Shown here: piece after piece, positions 34,854 to 46,629 of the stretch
How the letters are laid out: every line of letters starts with the position of its first letter
Numbering within the stretch: the stretch's first letter is position 1
NCBI GenBank assembly: GCA_023053545.1
Contig: JAKZAN010000108.1
Coordinates: 1-64,000 of the forward strand
Source: Lepidurus packardi
Taxonomy: Eukaryota > Arthropoda > Branchiopoda > Notostraca > Triopsidae
Direction: 5' to 3'
DNA: 64,000 bases
The notes under the pieces: model-generated
What the model was told of the DNA's origin: nothing
The model's input: the letters and a program-made list of their open reading frames with translations, nothing else
The model's database searches: none
Made by a program: the position numbers and the translations under genes

Positions 34854-35493
34854 GGGAGGGAGGCCCAAATGGGGAGGGTCGAGTTCAAGAGCAAATTTAA
34901 TAAGATAATAATCAGCTATATATATATGTAGATATATATATAGTCGAAGAATAGTGTTATCTATTTATGAGTAATATCATGTAGTTAACAACTCTGCCCG
35001 ATTATGTCTAAAGTGGGATGATTTGATGGGAGGCAGAAGGGGGAGCAGGCGAATAAAAACACAGTTGATGTCGCGAGGAGATCCAGGACCAGCACAAGAT
35101 AAAGGGACTGTCTGAGTTATGGGAGTATGTGAGGGATGGGGGCGAGAGGGATTTGGAAATGTTAGGGACATGCTGGAGGGGAGTTCAAGTATTTTTTGAT
35201 AATGATCGTTATAGCGTATTATTCGCATTTTTGTGATATATTCCACAGTATTCTCAATTTTTCGTATCGAAGGAAACAAAATACAAAATAGAAAAGGAAA
35301 GAAAATTAATTATTTTTAAAGTGATCGACTATCTTTATGTTTGTTTTATCCAAAAATACAAATACGCCTAATATGTCCGTTAGTCTTGACTCGACAAACA
35401 CCTCATAAACCCCCCTCCTTCCCCCAGAGATTTATAAATTTATACTTTGCATTCATAACACAAAACAATACCATACTCACTCTCTCTCACCAA
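34854..35493. other. Intergenic spacer
   Basis: 640 bases without a supported gene. A TA-rich run is at 34917-34942. The 100-residue minus-strand frame at 34977-35279 is Pro/Ser-rich and has no features of a real protein. Confidence 0.5.
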
Positions 35494-35865
35494 ATGCTCC
35501 AAAATATCATCCAGCACACTGTCCTTCCTGAGTTCTACAATAATGCTCCAGGCACTCGTGAACCCGATGCCACCTCCATCGAGGATCATATCCTTGCATC
35601 TGATCAGTCTCAGATTCCCTATATTCCTGCCTACACATCACACGCTACCATGCTGGTTGACTCGTTGTTGCACTACGGTACCCTCTCAGCTGGGCGATGT
35701 CACGAACCACTATCGACTTCGAAGAACGACACCAAGGAGAACCGACCCCCTCAAAAATTCTACTCTGCCTAAAAGAGCCTGATGAAGAAAGCTCTATCCT
35801 TCGAGTAGGAAGATGAAGGGTGTAATGTGAGTTCGTTCGGGAACCTCGTAGTGATAAACAAATGA
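35494..35865 (+). CDS. Unknown small protein (123 aa)
   Basis: A complete frame from the ATG at 35494 to TGA, with two TAR codons read as Glu. The first 70 residues look ordered (IIQHTVLPEFYNNAPGTREP; HATMLVDSLLHYGTLS), followed by a Lys/Glu-rich tail. Codon use matches neighbouring genes and the region just upstream is pyrimidine-rich. No family is recognised. Confidence 0.6.
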
Positions 35866-36168
35866 TAGTCTTTTTAATTGCATCTTGGAGTTTCGTGCGT
35901 AATGAGTATGTGAAATTTGAGTGTCATCATTCTTTATGAGAGAGAATAACCCATATTTATATGGCTGCATTATCAGGGAAAGCAGACGAGGAGCCGAACA
36001 ACCCAATATATTGCGGGATCTTATACTGAAAAAATACAAATGCCGTCACTATTTAATCCAATCCTCAAACGACTCCAATATATCTCTATATATCATTATA
36101 TAATACTTATTTATAAATTCCACAGCTCGGAAAGACAGCAAAAAACCCTACTCCTCCTACTGCTATCG
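35866..36168. other. Intergenic spacer
   Basis: About 300 bases of AT-rich spacer between tandem plus-strand genes. Nothing is recognised in it. Confidence 0.5.
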
Positions 36169-38644
36169 ATGTTTGACTTCTTAACCAAGAAAAAGAAAAA
36201 CCCTGAATCATTATTCTAGCTCCCGGAAAAAACCTATAACTTTGACCCCAAAATACTCCCCAAACTCGAGCACAAAGAACTAGTCCTTCTGGCCACAGAC
36301 CAGGATAAATATGTCAAAGAGATCGTAAAAAAGGTATCTATTCTTTTTAAATACAATACACTCTACATGTCCTGACACTTCTTCAAAGCTGGAAACCTGT
36401 GCTGAGGAATACAAGAGAATGTCGGAAAGGGTGGACGAGCTGACCCAGAAAAACGATATCATCAATAAATAGGTAGTTCGGATGACTAATGAGCATGAGT
36501 AACTGACTATAAAATTTAACAACTTGCAAAATGCCTTGGAAAGTACCCTCACGGGGAACCAGCACAGCCAGCAAGCAGACGCAACTGTGGCCAGAATAAA
36601 GAACATAATCTAGGAAGAGATTTCATTTCTGGAGATGTCGGATCCGCAATGTCTAGCCAAGCACCGTCCTTCAACCGAACTAAACGAGATAGATAAGACA
36701 GCGAGAGAACTGTTCACGAAATACAGGGAGACCAGTCTATTGTGTAAGAAAATCGAACTTCAAAATAACAACCTAAAAGGCAGACTGGCCAAATTGGAAG
36801 AAGAGGAGCTATAGATAATCAAGAAATATACGCAAACCGAAGAGGAGATTCGTAGTGTGCAGGAGCAAATCACGAAATACAAGTATAGTTAGGAAGAGCA
36901 GAGGAGAGAGATTGAGAATCGGGATACTAAGATTGAGTAAAGCATGAGGATTGTGCATCAGTTATAAAGAGATATGGGGGTTCTCAGACAGAGGATTGGT
37001 GGACTGGAGAAATCCCTCGAAACGAGTTAACAAAAGAATGTGGAGCTAATCTAGAACATCTCACGAGCTTAAAATGTTGCAAGGAAACACCTCGAAGAGA
37101 AAAAGTAAGTTTAGAAAGAACTGGCCACAGTGATGCGGATGTTCGAACGATCTGACTCCGTTCAAACTTCAATTGGCTAGAATAATAACACAACAGCTAT
37201 CGGAGAACTACAAGAGTAGGGATCAGGAAATACTAGTACTACTCATCTTGAGAGACACCCAGAGTCAGTTCAGGAAGTCGAAGTTAGATACCTCAGACAC
37301 AAACTCTAGACTGCTGTCAAAACACATTAGGAACGAGAAACGGCTTTTATAACTCAGGAGTCTAATCTAAAGGACTAGATACAAAAACTGAGCCTACAGA
37401 ATTAGACTTTAAAGCAAGAGAGTGTATCGGGAACTGAGAAAAATAATACTCTATTGAAATAGTATCAAGAAGAACTCAGTAAAGTTAAACAGTAACTTGA
37501 TACTGCTGGTACAAAGATAACCGAATTGGAATCCAGCCTCCAAAAGAGCCAGTAAAGAACCACTGAACTGGTTTCGGATCTCGAAATGTCCAGACAATCT
37601 CTGCTCATTTTAAACCATGAATGCTAGTAGATCAAAAATAGAGAGACAGAGTTAGAGAATTCGCTGAGGGATAAGCACCAAGAACTCGAGTCGTTGAAGA
37701 GCAAATGTGCCTCTCAGTCTCACTAGAGTTTATTGGAGACAATCAAGAAGGAATTGCAGGAGAAGATCCAGGAGAACACGCAGCTGAAGGCAGAAGTGTG
37801 TCGGCAGGATGACTACGTTGAGAAGATCCGCAGAATGGACAACGAGCAGAACCAAGACCGCATCAAGATTGAGAGTCTCAAAAAGACCATCACCAAAATG
37901 GAGGATAGACAAAAAGACAACAAGGCAGCCATGGAAAAAATATACGCAGAAGTGCTCATGAAAACCGAGAAAATCGTGTTGTTCGAGGATAAACTCAAGT
38001 AGTACAAAAAGGAAATACAGAAACAGAAGTCCTAAAAAGGGGAGTTGGAGGAGATGTACTAATCTAAGGTCAGTGACTTGATGAGACATATCGAGTCCTT
38101 GAAAGTGCTACCCAGCAACAGGAGCACAAGCACAGACCGTGATGAGGAACAGGAATACCAGCTCCGCAATCGCATTAACACCTTAGAAACACAGGTCAAT
38201 ATCAGCGATCAGGAGATTTCCCGACTGACTCAGTAGCTAGAATACGCCAAAGGGGAGTTAGACAGACAGTAGAGAATCGTCAAGACACTCTCATAAAAAC
38301 GGGAACAAGCGATCCAGGAGATTCAGAAGCTCGAGAGAAAAATTGACCAATTGAACTTCAGTAGTCGTGGTCTTGCTGGAGTAACGATGCAACAGTGTAA
38401 AGAGCAGATGCCGGCAACAGTCAACTACGTGAACGTAGACAGAGCCAAGAAGGTAGCCTAGAAAGCGATAAGGGGTTTCGGTATAATTCTTAAACACCTA
38501 GACCCGCTGTACAAGACCTTTGTGGTCGACTTCGGGGGGGAAATGTCGGACCAGCGGGTGGTGAAAGTGTAGCGATAGATCAACGAGCTTATCAATAGAT
38601 CAACAGACATGCAGGACGTATTCAGAGACTATGTGTCGAACTGA
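36169..38644 (+). CDS. Long coiled-coil protein
   Basis: Two exons (36169-36333, 36389-38644; 55-nt phase-0 intron) encode 806 residues. After about 50 N-terminal residues almost the whole chain is heptad-repeat coiled coil, rich in Glu, Lys, Gln and Leu. Short breaks occur near 37140-37260 (DSVQTSIGENNN...) and 38100-38140. The last 85 residues (VNYVNVDRAKKVAEKAIRGF ... FRDYVSN) look globular and helical. TAA/TAG codons are very frequent because Glu is frequent. Such proteins are common in basal bodies, axonemes and Golgi tethers; I cannot tell which. The frame was checked by continuity of the heptad pattern. Confidence 0.85.
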
Positions 38645-38765
38645 CAAACTAATTATATGAGGAATGACATAAATATAATAATAATACGAAATAAATGATC
38701 ATCAATCTATTTTTTCTTTACTAAATTCTATTTGAAAATTGAAAAAACACTAACTTAACAAATCT

Positions 38766-40771
38766 TCACTATAATCTGCTCGTAGTGTTCAGCATGTAGT
38801 TACTGGATTACTTCAGAATTCCCTTCCCCAATGCAGATCTCATCTAAATGCTGTGACTCCCCTATACAACACTGATGTTTTTCTTGATACTACTCAGTTT
38901 CAGGTGGCTTATCTTATTGATCTTGCGTTAGTAACTATAAATTCGATGCAGCAAATCCACTTCCTTAGAATCTGGGGCACTTTCATACTGGAAAGCTTCA
39001 GAAAAGCTTTTTTCGAAGTAGTCCCCTTCTGTTTGGTCTTTTAGGATTTGGTTTTTGACCTGTACCTCGAAGTCCCGAACCTCAGACGTATCAAAGTTAA
39101 AGGAGGACGGGTCTGGGATGTAGGGAGGTGGTACTTCTTTGAGCTTAATTGCTTCGATGTTCAGCTTCCCAATCCATGGATGTATCAATATCTACTTGAC
39201 ACCAAGGTACCCTCCAAGGCGAAGCTTGGGGTTTTTATGAAGAAGTCCTCGCAGGAGTGATTGGATCTAACCAGATAGCCTGGTGTGAATTGGGAAAGTG
39301 AGTTATTAGTGGAGCACAGAGTGGTAGATTTAGTCGTGGTTTTTGGAATAGTAAGGAGGCAGGCCAGTGACTAGTTCGTAGAGTAAGGCTCCAATGCAGT
39401 AATAGTCTATCGTGAAGGAGTGTCCAGATCTAATAGTTGCGATGATTGACAAAAAAATGATTGAGGTATTTTTTTACCTTGCGAGCATTTCTGGGGCCAT
39501 GTATTCAGGACTGCCGCAGAATGAGTAACTGAGCTACTTCGCAGCGACCTGTGGCTTGGCGAGTCCGAAGTCTGCAATTTTAATATGGCCATCAATTCCA
39601 ATCAGCAGATTTTCTGGTTTGAGATCTCTGTACACGATATTTTTGGAGTGCAGATATTGGAGACCTAGAAGAATCTCGACAAAGTAGAACCGAGCCTGGT
39701 CCTCAGTCATTTTCTTGACCTGTTTGAGACGGTAGAACAACTCCCCTCCTGAACAATCTACAAAAGATTAACTTATTAGTCAAGGTTTATGGTTTTTTGT
39801 GTTTTACACTACAGAACCAAGACGAAATAGCTTTTGGTTTCGAACGCGAAGTGCAACTACACCAGAAATGGGTTCTTGCTTATCTACATGATGTATCTCT
39901 CGTTCTCCACGATCGCTTATCTTTAGTTTTAGAGGATAAACTGTTTGTCCATTAGTTTCATTGCGTAGTATTTGTTGTCGAAGTTCCCTCGCACTAGATA
40001 GACCTTGCTAAAACCCCCGGAACCGAGGCACTTCACCACTGTAAAGTCTGAGAGCGATACTTTATTGAGTTTATGTCGTTGGTACTCAATCGGTCTCAGG
40101 ACAAGTCGATCCTTTGGGATGGTTATATTGGGTAGAGAGATGAGATAGTCTAGTTATTTGCAGGCTTAGACTGTTTCGAAACCGATTGTTCGGAGGGCAT
40201 TAATCACGTATTGTTTGTTATCCATTGCTCTTCTGTACCACTCCTTTTTTAGTAGTTCTACAAACTTGCCAGAGTTTCGAGAGGGTATTTCGATGTAAAA
40301 GCTCTGCGATTCGAAACGTAGTTAAACTTGGATTGAGTCACAACGATCAGCCATACTTGGACTTGATTTTTTAGGTGATAATTCCTTTAGTACTGAACCT
40401 GACTTTTTTGTATGTGAGCTCTAATAATCTATCGAGTCTAGAATACCTTTTCGTTATAGGGATTCCTTCTTGACTGGATGTTGATGATGGGCAAGCGGCT
40501 CAATCGGGATGCTTGATCTAAGTATTTTGAGCATGCGAAGTTTGTGACTAGGAGACTCAAGGTAAGGGGAGTTCAGGATTTTTTTAAGACTAGACTTAGA
40601 TTTCTTGAGCGTATTTTTTATATCATTGATAGCCTGGTTGAGAGATGGATCAGGACTGCGGGAAGTGCCACGTTTGAGATTAGGAATGGACGGCTGATTG
40701 GGTATATGAGTACGGAGAGTGGTGAGAGGGTAGTGATGGTAGCTCTACTGGCTTTTGACATGTTTGAGCAT
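38766..40771 (-). CDS. AGC-family protein kinase
   Basis: Three exons (40771-39808, 39757-39478, 39429-38766; introns 50 and 48 nt) give 635 residues from the first in-frame ATG. A shorter start at 40354 gives 496. The kinase domain has GSGGFSKV, the ATP-binding [42 protein letters not shown], and an activation loop [11 protein letters not shown] of AGC type (usually FCGTPEY). The C-terminal extension includes HPWIGKLN and FSEAFQY, which resembles the hydrophobic motif FxxFxY that docks PDK1. VLEYC is spelled with TAG (39809-39811). The N-terminal 140 residues are Ser/Lys-rich and disordered. It is PKA/Akt/S6K-like but not assignable to a subfamily. Confidence 0.92.
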
Positions 40772-41657
40772 TATGTAGGGAAGGAAGAAACTCTGTCTAT
40801 ATTTTTGTGTGTTAATTAATGGAATAAAATAGAAGTAATGACTGACTAGTGATCGATATAGATTTTTTTGATAATCTGGTTTTTTTTTTTACTTTTTTTT
40901 ATAGTTTTTTTTGGAAATCATGTTATTTTTTGCTAATCAGGATCACAGATGTATGTAACTATCATTCATATTTTATCATTTTTTGTTGCTGGGGAGGGTT
41001 CAGTAGGGCAGTTCCTGCTGACCAAAGATTCATCATCAACCAACATAAATGTCTTAGCTATTCGCTAATGCACGAACACTAGCCATCCATCAAGTTTGAT
41101 AGACTTCTCAAATAATTTACAACTCATGTACTTACTCCACTGGATATTCCCTCCTGGATGATGCTATTTTGTTATTCTAACACATATCTCGATAGATATT
41201 TTTTAATACTATCGAACTTAAAGCCCATGCTGGTTCGTATATTAGTTATTTTGGGATCATTCTGGCGGATACACGAAGACAGTCTGGGAAAATGAAGCCT
41301 AGTTTGATCAGACTCCCGAATATACCGGACAATCAAACCTGCGACAACGCGATAGATAAATGTTATTTGTTGGCTTGATAACTTTAAGAGTATTAATAGT
41401 AACTCTGTTTCTCTGCAACTGTAGATATATATTGCAAAAAAATAGGGGGGATGTCATCCAAAATTTAAACTCTTTTTCAGCAATAATGACTTGATATCCT
41501 TTCTCTCTCTCTCTCTAGTCCATTCCAGACTTTAAAATGCATCCCCCATATTTAATACTCAAAAACTACAAACTCAAATTCACAAACAAATCTATACAAA
41601 AAACACTTTATATACCCTCCCTTTCTCACTCAATAACTACAATACCCACCCCTCCTC
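40772..41657. other. Intergenic spacer between divergent genes
   Basis: An 886-base AT-rich region between the AGC kinase (minus) and importin beta (plus). It has a T-rich block at 40870-40930 and a CT run at 41500-41518. No coding frame has convincing composition. Confidence 0.5.
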
Positions 41658-44403
41658 ATGAATATCCCTCTCGACCAACTCATCGCCAAGGCTGTCCTCA
41701 GTGGAATCAAGAAAGAAAGAGACGATGCAGAAGAACTCATCATTTATCTCAGAAAAACAAATCTCAGCGCATTCCTTCTCGAATGCTCCCAGATCACGCT
41801 CAGCAATGCCTTCGACGGCACCATCCGACAAGCCTCCGCCACTGTTCTCGGTCGCTCTATTCAGACCAAGGTAACAACATCATCCTGTTCATTCTGTTTT
41901 CCCCTAACACCCTTAGAGCTAAACTGGTATGTATCTGTGGGACTAAAACCCAGCTCCTGTGAAGAATGAAATCCGACAGAATCTTCTGCAGGTTCTCATT
42001 GCCTAAGATGAGAAGGTGAAGCGCGGTGCCGCCAACACCATCTCAATTATAGCAGCCATTGAGCTTCCACGCAATGAGTGGACTGACCTCATCCAGGTGC
42101 TCCTCAACATTTGCAAGGACGGCGCTACGGATGTCAAGAGAACTGCCATCATGACCCTCGGTTTCATCTGTGAACAACTTCGTCAGAACTGCATCACACT
42201 TAATGACTCAACTATAGAGGAAATCCTGGCTGCAATCTTGCTCGGACTAAGACTGGAAGAGCCCATTGCCAACAGAAGGGAAAGCCTGCAGGCCCTCAGA
42301 GACAGTATCGGATTCATGCGCGTGTTGCTGCTAGCTTCTAAAAACTATCGCGACCCAGTTATCAGTTTGGTATTCGAAGGACTCAAAGATCCTAACCTAG
42401 TCCAAAATTCGCTGCAATGCCTGATTGAGTTCAGCAAGAGCTGCTACGAAGTATTCGGGGAGTACGTTGCAGCGATCCTTTCGTAAACCACCTGTATTGT
42501 CGATGCACATGATTAAAATCTCTCTATACTCGCCATCGAAATCTGGAATACCCTCGGTGCGGAGTACCTGGAGAGGAAAAGCAATCATGCGAGGAGAGCT
42601 AATGCCCAGATCATCCTTGAAAACCACCTTCGAAAAATCAAAGACCTCCTTCCCCAGGTGTTAATGTCCTGCCTATTGGTATCAGATGATAATGAAAATA
42701 AGATTCGTCAGGCTGCTTGGACAGCACTGAGTACGATGGGAGAATGCTGTGGACCCGACATTACGGGGATAGTTACTGCTTTTGTGAGCAACACCCTTAC
42801 AAGTACCGATCCAAAGCTACGTCAAGCAAGCGTATTAGCCTTCGCTGCTCTTACTGATTCTGAAGACAAAAACACCACCAGAGAATTACTATCCAAAGCG
42901 TACGAGCCGTTCATTATGTTGCTAGCAGATCGGGACGCAGATGTGGTGCTAAGTGCTGCCATGGGCTTCGAAAGGTTCTTAGAATCCTTCCCTGAATTAT
43001 TACTCAGAAATGTAAACAATTTCACCTTTAATGATTCATAATTGATTATTTTGTTTTTAGCCACGATTTGATCAATATATCCAAGTGATACTGGGCTGTC
43101 TGCAAAGAAAAGACACCGTTGCCCACTACATCCTCTTGGGACTTGTGGGGCTTGCTGAGGGCCTCAGCACTCCAGAAAACTCAGACTGTCAACTCGCTAA
43201 ACATCCTTTTGATCTCATAAAATATCTCACTGAGTTCGCACTTGTGACCAAATAATCTCAGGATGTCTATGCTTCCTTCCTTGCCATTACTTCTATCATG
43301 CAGAAGACAAGAAACACGGCACTAGCCATCCACTATATGGACCACTTAATCACTCTGTATGGCCAGCAACTGATTCAAGTGTCCCCAGGAGATAAGGTCG
43401 AGCTAAGGTCTGGTATTCTCAATGCCTTCCATGCCAGTCTGCTTGTTCTTCGGAAAGATGTCAGTGAGGGATACGACGAGGAAGCCATCGATAACGCAGT
43501 AGACAAAGCTTTCCAATTTGTAGAAACTCACTTCGCGACAATCAGAGATGTCGATGCCGACGGTATCTATATAATCAGTGCTGTGTCAGTAGTCGCTGAT
43601 ATGAAGTTCGCGAAATATCTCGACCGAGCCTACAAGTTCCTGCAGGCCGGATTCAATAAGGTACAAATCCAATCCCAAAACTCCAATCCTAAATAACCCC
43701 AATTTACGAAATAAAGGCATCAGAAGCTGTGGTGTACAAGGCTATCATGGCATGCATGTCAGACATGGTACGAGTCATCGGCAGCCAGATGACCCACATG
43801 GCTCGCAATTTCGCAGAACATTGCTTCACTCAGATCAAGGAAAGTATCGATCGTAATATGAAACTGGGTATTCTGATGACTCTCGCTGATATTGTCTCGT
43901 CATGCGACAAGAATATCGGGATAGACTATATCGACAGAATCTTCGAAGTCATCGATCTGTGCTTCCAAGGCTCCGTGGACCTGCAGGACAAGCCTTAAGA
44001 GTTCGACTACGCCGAGCAACTCAAGGAAGGAGTCATAGATTTCTATTAGTGCGTTGTCGCTGGCGTCCTAGAATCCTGCTCTTACCATGCTAGAAACCTG
44101 TTCAGAGCGCACTTCCCCAAACTCATCCATTTCATCCTTATCACTACGGATCACCGGTACAATCCGACAGTCGACTACATCCGGTCCTGCCTTTACCTGG
44201 CAACAGATACGTACCAACATATCTATGCTTTGAACAAGCAGGACAACGTAAAACCCGAGGCACACTAGCAGTTATGGATGGAGCTACGCAAAGACGAACT
44301 GACTAAGATCGTGGAGAGATTAGTAAGCCATAGTCCTTGTGCAGACAACAAGGAGCTGGCAAGTTACTTATCGAAATGTTCTAAACCCCTTATTATTCGT
44401 TGA
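41658..44403 (+). CDS. KPNB1: Importin subunit beta-1
   Basis: Four exons (41658-41870, 41917-43011, 43061-43660, 43717-44403; introns 46, 49 and 56 nt) encode 864 residues, against 876 in human importin beta-1. It is built wholly of HEAT repeats. Diagnostic blocks include the early RSIETK-type helix end followed by VKNEIRQNLLQVL, RGAANTISIIAAIELPRNEW (importin beta: CVAGIACAEIP...W), the acidic-loop repeat area ENKIRQAAWTALSTMGECC, and QMTHMARNFAEHC with later YDYAEQLKEG-like repeats. It carries cargo, often with importin alpha, through nuclear pores and is released by RanGTP. The second exon stays in frame through SETGMYLWDENPAPVKNE, so no further intron is needed there. Confidence 0.92.
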
Positions 44404-44602
44404 TGACTTTTTATTATTCTTCTAATAAATCCTGTGTACCTGTATGTATTATCATGAGTACTATGGTTGACTTTGGAAATTTGAATATGGGAGAGGGGTT
44501 AAGAAAATTAACATTATATATAATATTTTGAATATCCATGCTCGATAATTTGGATAAGGAGATTATGAATGTAGAGAATAAAAAATAGTGAGTCAGAAAT
44601 TA

Positions 44603-45583
44603 TCAGCAAGTCTCATCTTCCACGTAACCCTCGCTGTACCTCCTGAAAAGATATCTCCTGAAACCCCACTACTCGTCCACGATACTCCTTCCCTCCACAG
44701 AGTTGCTGCGGACTCGTCCAGCATCAGCCCTACACACTTACTATTGCCCTAAATCCTCACCCATCTCTCTATGCCCATCTTTCTATATATGCTCCATTTC
44801 TGCTACATTTTGCTTCTCATTGATAACCGGTTGTCTATTCTTCTAAGAGTGGTTTTCGGACTCGTCTTTTTTCTCATCGATGATGTTCGTGAAAGAACAA
44901 TAAATGTTAGTTCTGACGCAGGTTGTTCTTTTGGAATGGTCAACACCATCGAAGCTTCCTCCCGAAGAGTGGCGGGTGAGGTTTGCAACGGATAAGGACT
45001 TCCTGGTGGCATTCTGTTTGCGTTTGTTTCGGCGACTCTCAATCAGTAGATTCTGTTCATCTAGTTATTTCTGGATCTTGCGGGTGATGCCCTGGGCTTG
45101 TTGTTCGGAAAACTCAATAATCGACTGTACTTGGGCCTAGCTGACTTCAGTGGCAGCCATGTTTAGTAATCCTGCACGCTACTCACTGCCTGACATTCTT
45201 AGAGAACTCTGCCTAGCTATTTTTTAGTGTTTCTCATTATTTACTTGTTATATTTTTTACATTTCTACTTTCTCCAAGCCTAACTAACCCGTGCCATTGT
45301 TATTTTTAGGGACCGCCGGACTCTCTTCGGATGTTGTTATTTTAGTGTCCTCAGCCTGGAGAGTTGCAGACTTGAGTATTAGTGCGTTCATCTTGTTGTA
45401 GAAGTAGATATATTTGTGGCTGTGGATGGACTCGTAGTATTCGACGCCCTGGGCATAGATGGCAATGAGTTTCATGAGCATGTGCATAGTGATATGTTTG
45501 GAGAGTTCGAGTTCGATCTCGGTTTCGAGAAGCTCCCATGCGAAGGATGAGGAGAGTTGAACTTGCTGGTATTTTCTCGGCAT
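44603..45583 (-). CDS. Unknown protein (326 aa), possible two-gene fusion
   Basis: One frame is open from ATG 45583 to TGA 44603. The first 95 residues are a helical domain (FAWELLETEIELELSKHITM, MKLIAIYAQGVEYYESI). A very AT-rich stretch (about 45215-45290) then joins a second part starting near MSGSEERAGLLNMAATEVSE and continuing with QVQSIIEFSEQQAQGITRKI. The AT-rich joint begins GTTAGT and ends GGCAG, so it may be an intron of about 80 nt that happens to stay open. Alternatively two adjacent genes, the second starting at 45196, may be read as one because no TGA separates them. The last 90 residues are acidic and disordered. No family is recognised. Confidence 0.55.
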
Positions 45584-45934
45584 GGGAAGATAAGAAATAT
45601 ATTAGATTTGAGATTATATGCTTTTAATGGGATTCTGACATACAATAATGAGTAGCCATAATAAAAAATAATAAGGATTCTTTAGAATATCTGCAGGTAA
45701 GGACTCTTTTTTCATGGATTTGGGTAGCTCCAAGATGATGCTGAGTCTAGGTCAGTTAGCTATATATTGCGAATCTAAAAGCCCAGTCCTCCTGATTGCT
45801 TTTCTCATGTACTATATTCCTCATCTAAAAAAATAATGCACACCCATATTGCTCCAAAATGAACTCTATCTTTTATGCATTCACCAATATATACTGCTCT
45901 GTTTCTCTCCTCTACTTATTGCGACTACTATCCA

Positions 45935-46310
45935 TCACTTCTTTCCTTTCTTCTTCTTGTCCTTGTTCTTCGCTGTTTTCTACTACACAACCACTTCCTT
46001 CACCACCTCCTTTGTTATTATGTGTGTAGCCAAGCTTGTGAATTTCTCTACTTTGTCTAGATCCTATACACCCATCAAACAATAAGAAGAAAAATGAGGC
46101 GTCAGTTGGTACTTGTTGGGTTTTGCATCTCTTCATGACTATCCTATTGCCATCAGTGACCTTGAGGACGAGAAGTTTCTTGGCGTGGTTGTACTTCATC
46201 GTGTACCTGGATCTGATTGGTTATGTGGCGAGAATCTCCGCGCCCTTCTCGATGAACTCCTCCCATGTATGCAAATAGGACTTGTGTTTAGGTAATGGTT
46301 ATGGCTGCAT
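45935..46310 (-). CDS. SRP9: Signal recognition particle subunit SRP9
   Basis: Two exons (46310-46113, 46063-45935; 49-nt phase-0 intron) give 108 residues. The sequence follows SRP9 throughout: HTWEEFIEKGAEILATEP (SRP9: F..WEEF..AAE.LY.ADP), then SRYTMKYNHAKKLLVLKVTDG (SRP9: R.V.KYRH.DG.L..KVTD), and DLDKVEKFTSLATHI (SRP9: D.KK.EKFHS.LM). The C-terminal tail is very lysine-rich. SRP9 pairs with SRP14 to bind the Alu domain of 7SL RNA and slow translation elongation. The E of ATEP is TAA, at a position usually acidic. Confidence 0.92.
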
Positions 46311-46629
46311 GGGAGATGGTTTGAGAGTTATTTATCGTAGCTATTATAATATGCAATAAGTAGCTGGTTTTATGGCCACGTAGTGTTTTTTTGATAAAGT
46401 GTGATTAACAAAATGCTGGCAGGAACAAACACAATAGTAATAGAGCCCCGAAAAATAATAATAGTCACCATCATTTGTTTATTCTGCTACTACTACTACT
46501 ACCACTCATTATTCGCATTTCTTCTTCTGTACTATATTCAAGTACTTAGTAGAGTTTATCCTTGGGAGTTTACGATCTTGCACAACCTATATATGTATAC
46601 TCAGTTATTCATTGTTAAAGTGTTATTCC

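Noticed and set aside
41917-41953. A 10-nt micro-exon and 27-nt intron in importin beta
   Set aside because: The exon reads through in frame (SETGMYLWDENPAPV) with a Trp where importin beta has one, so neither is needed.
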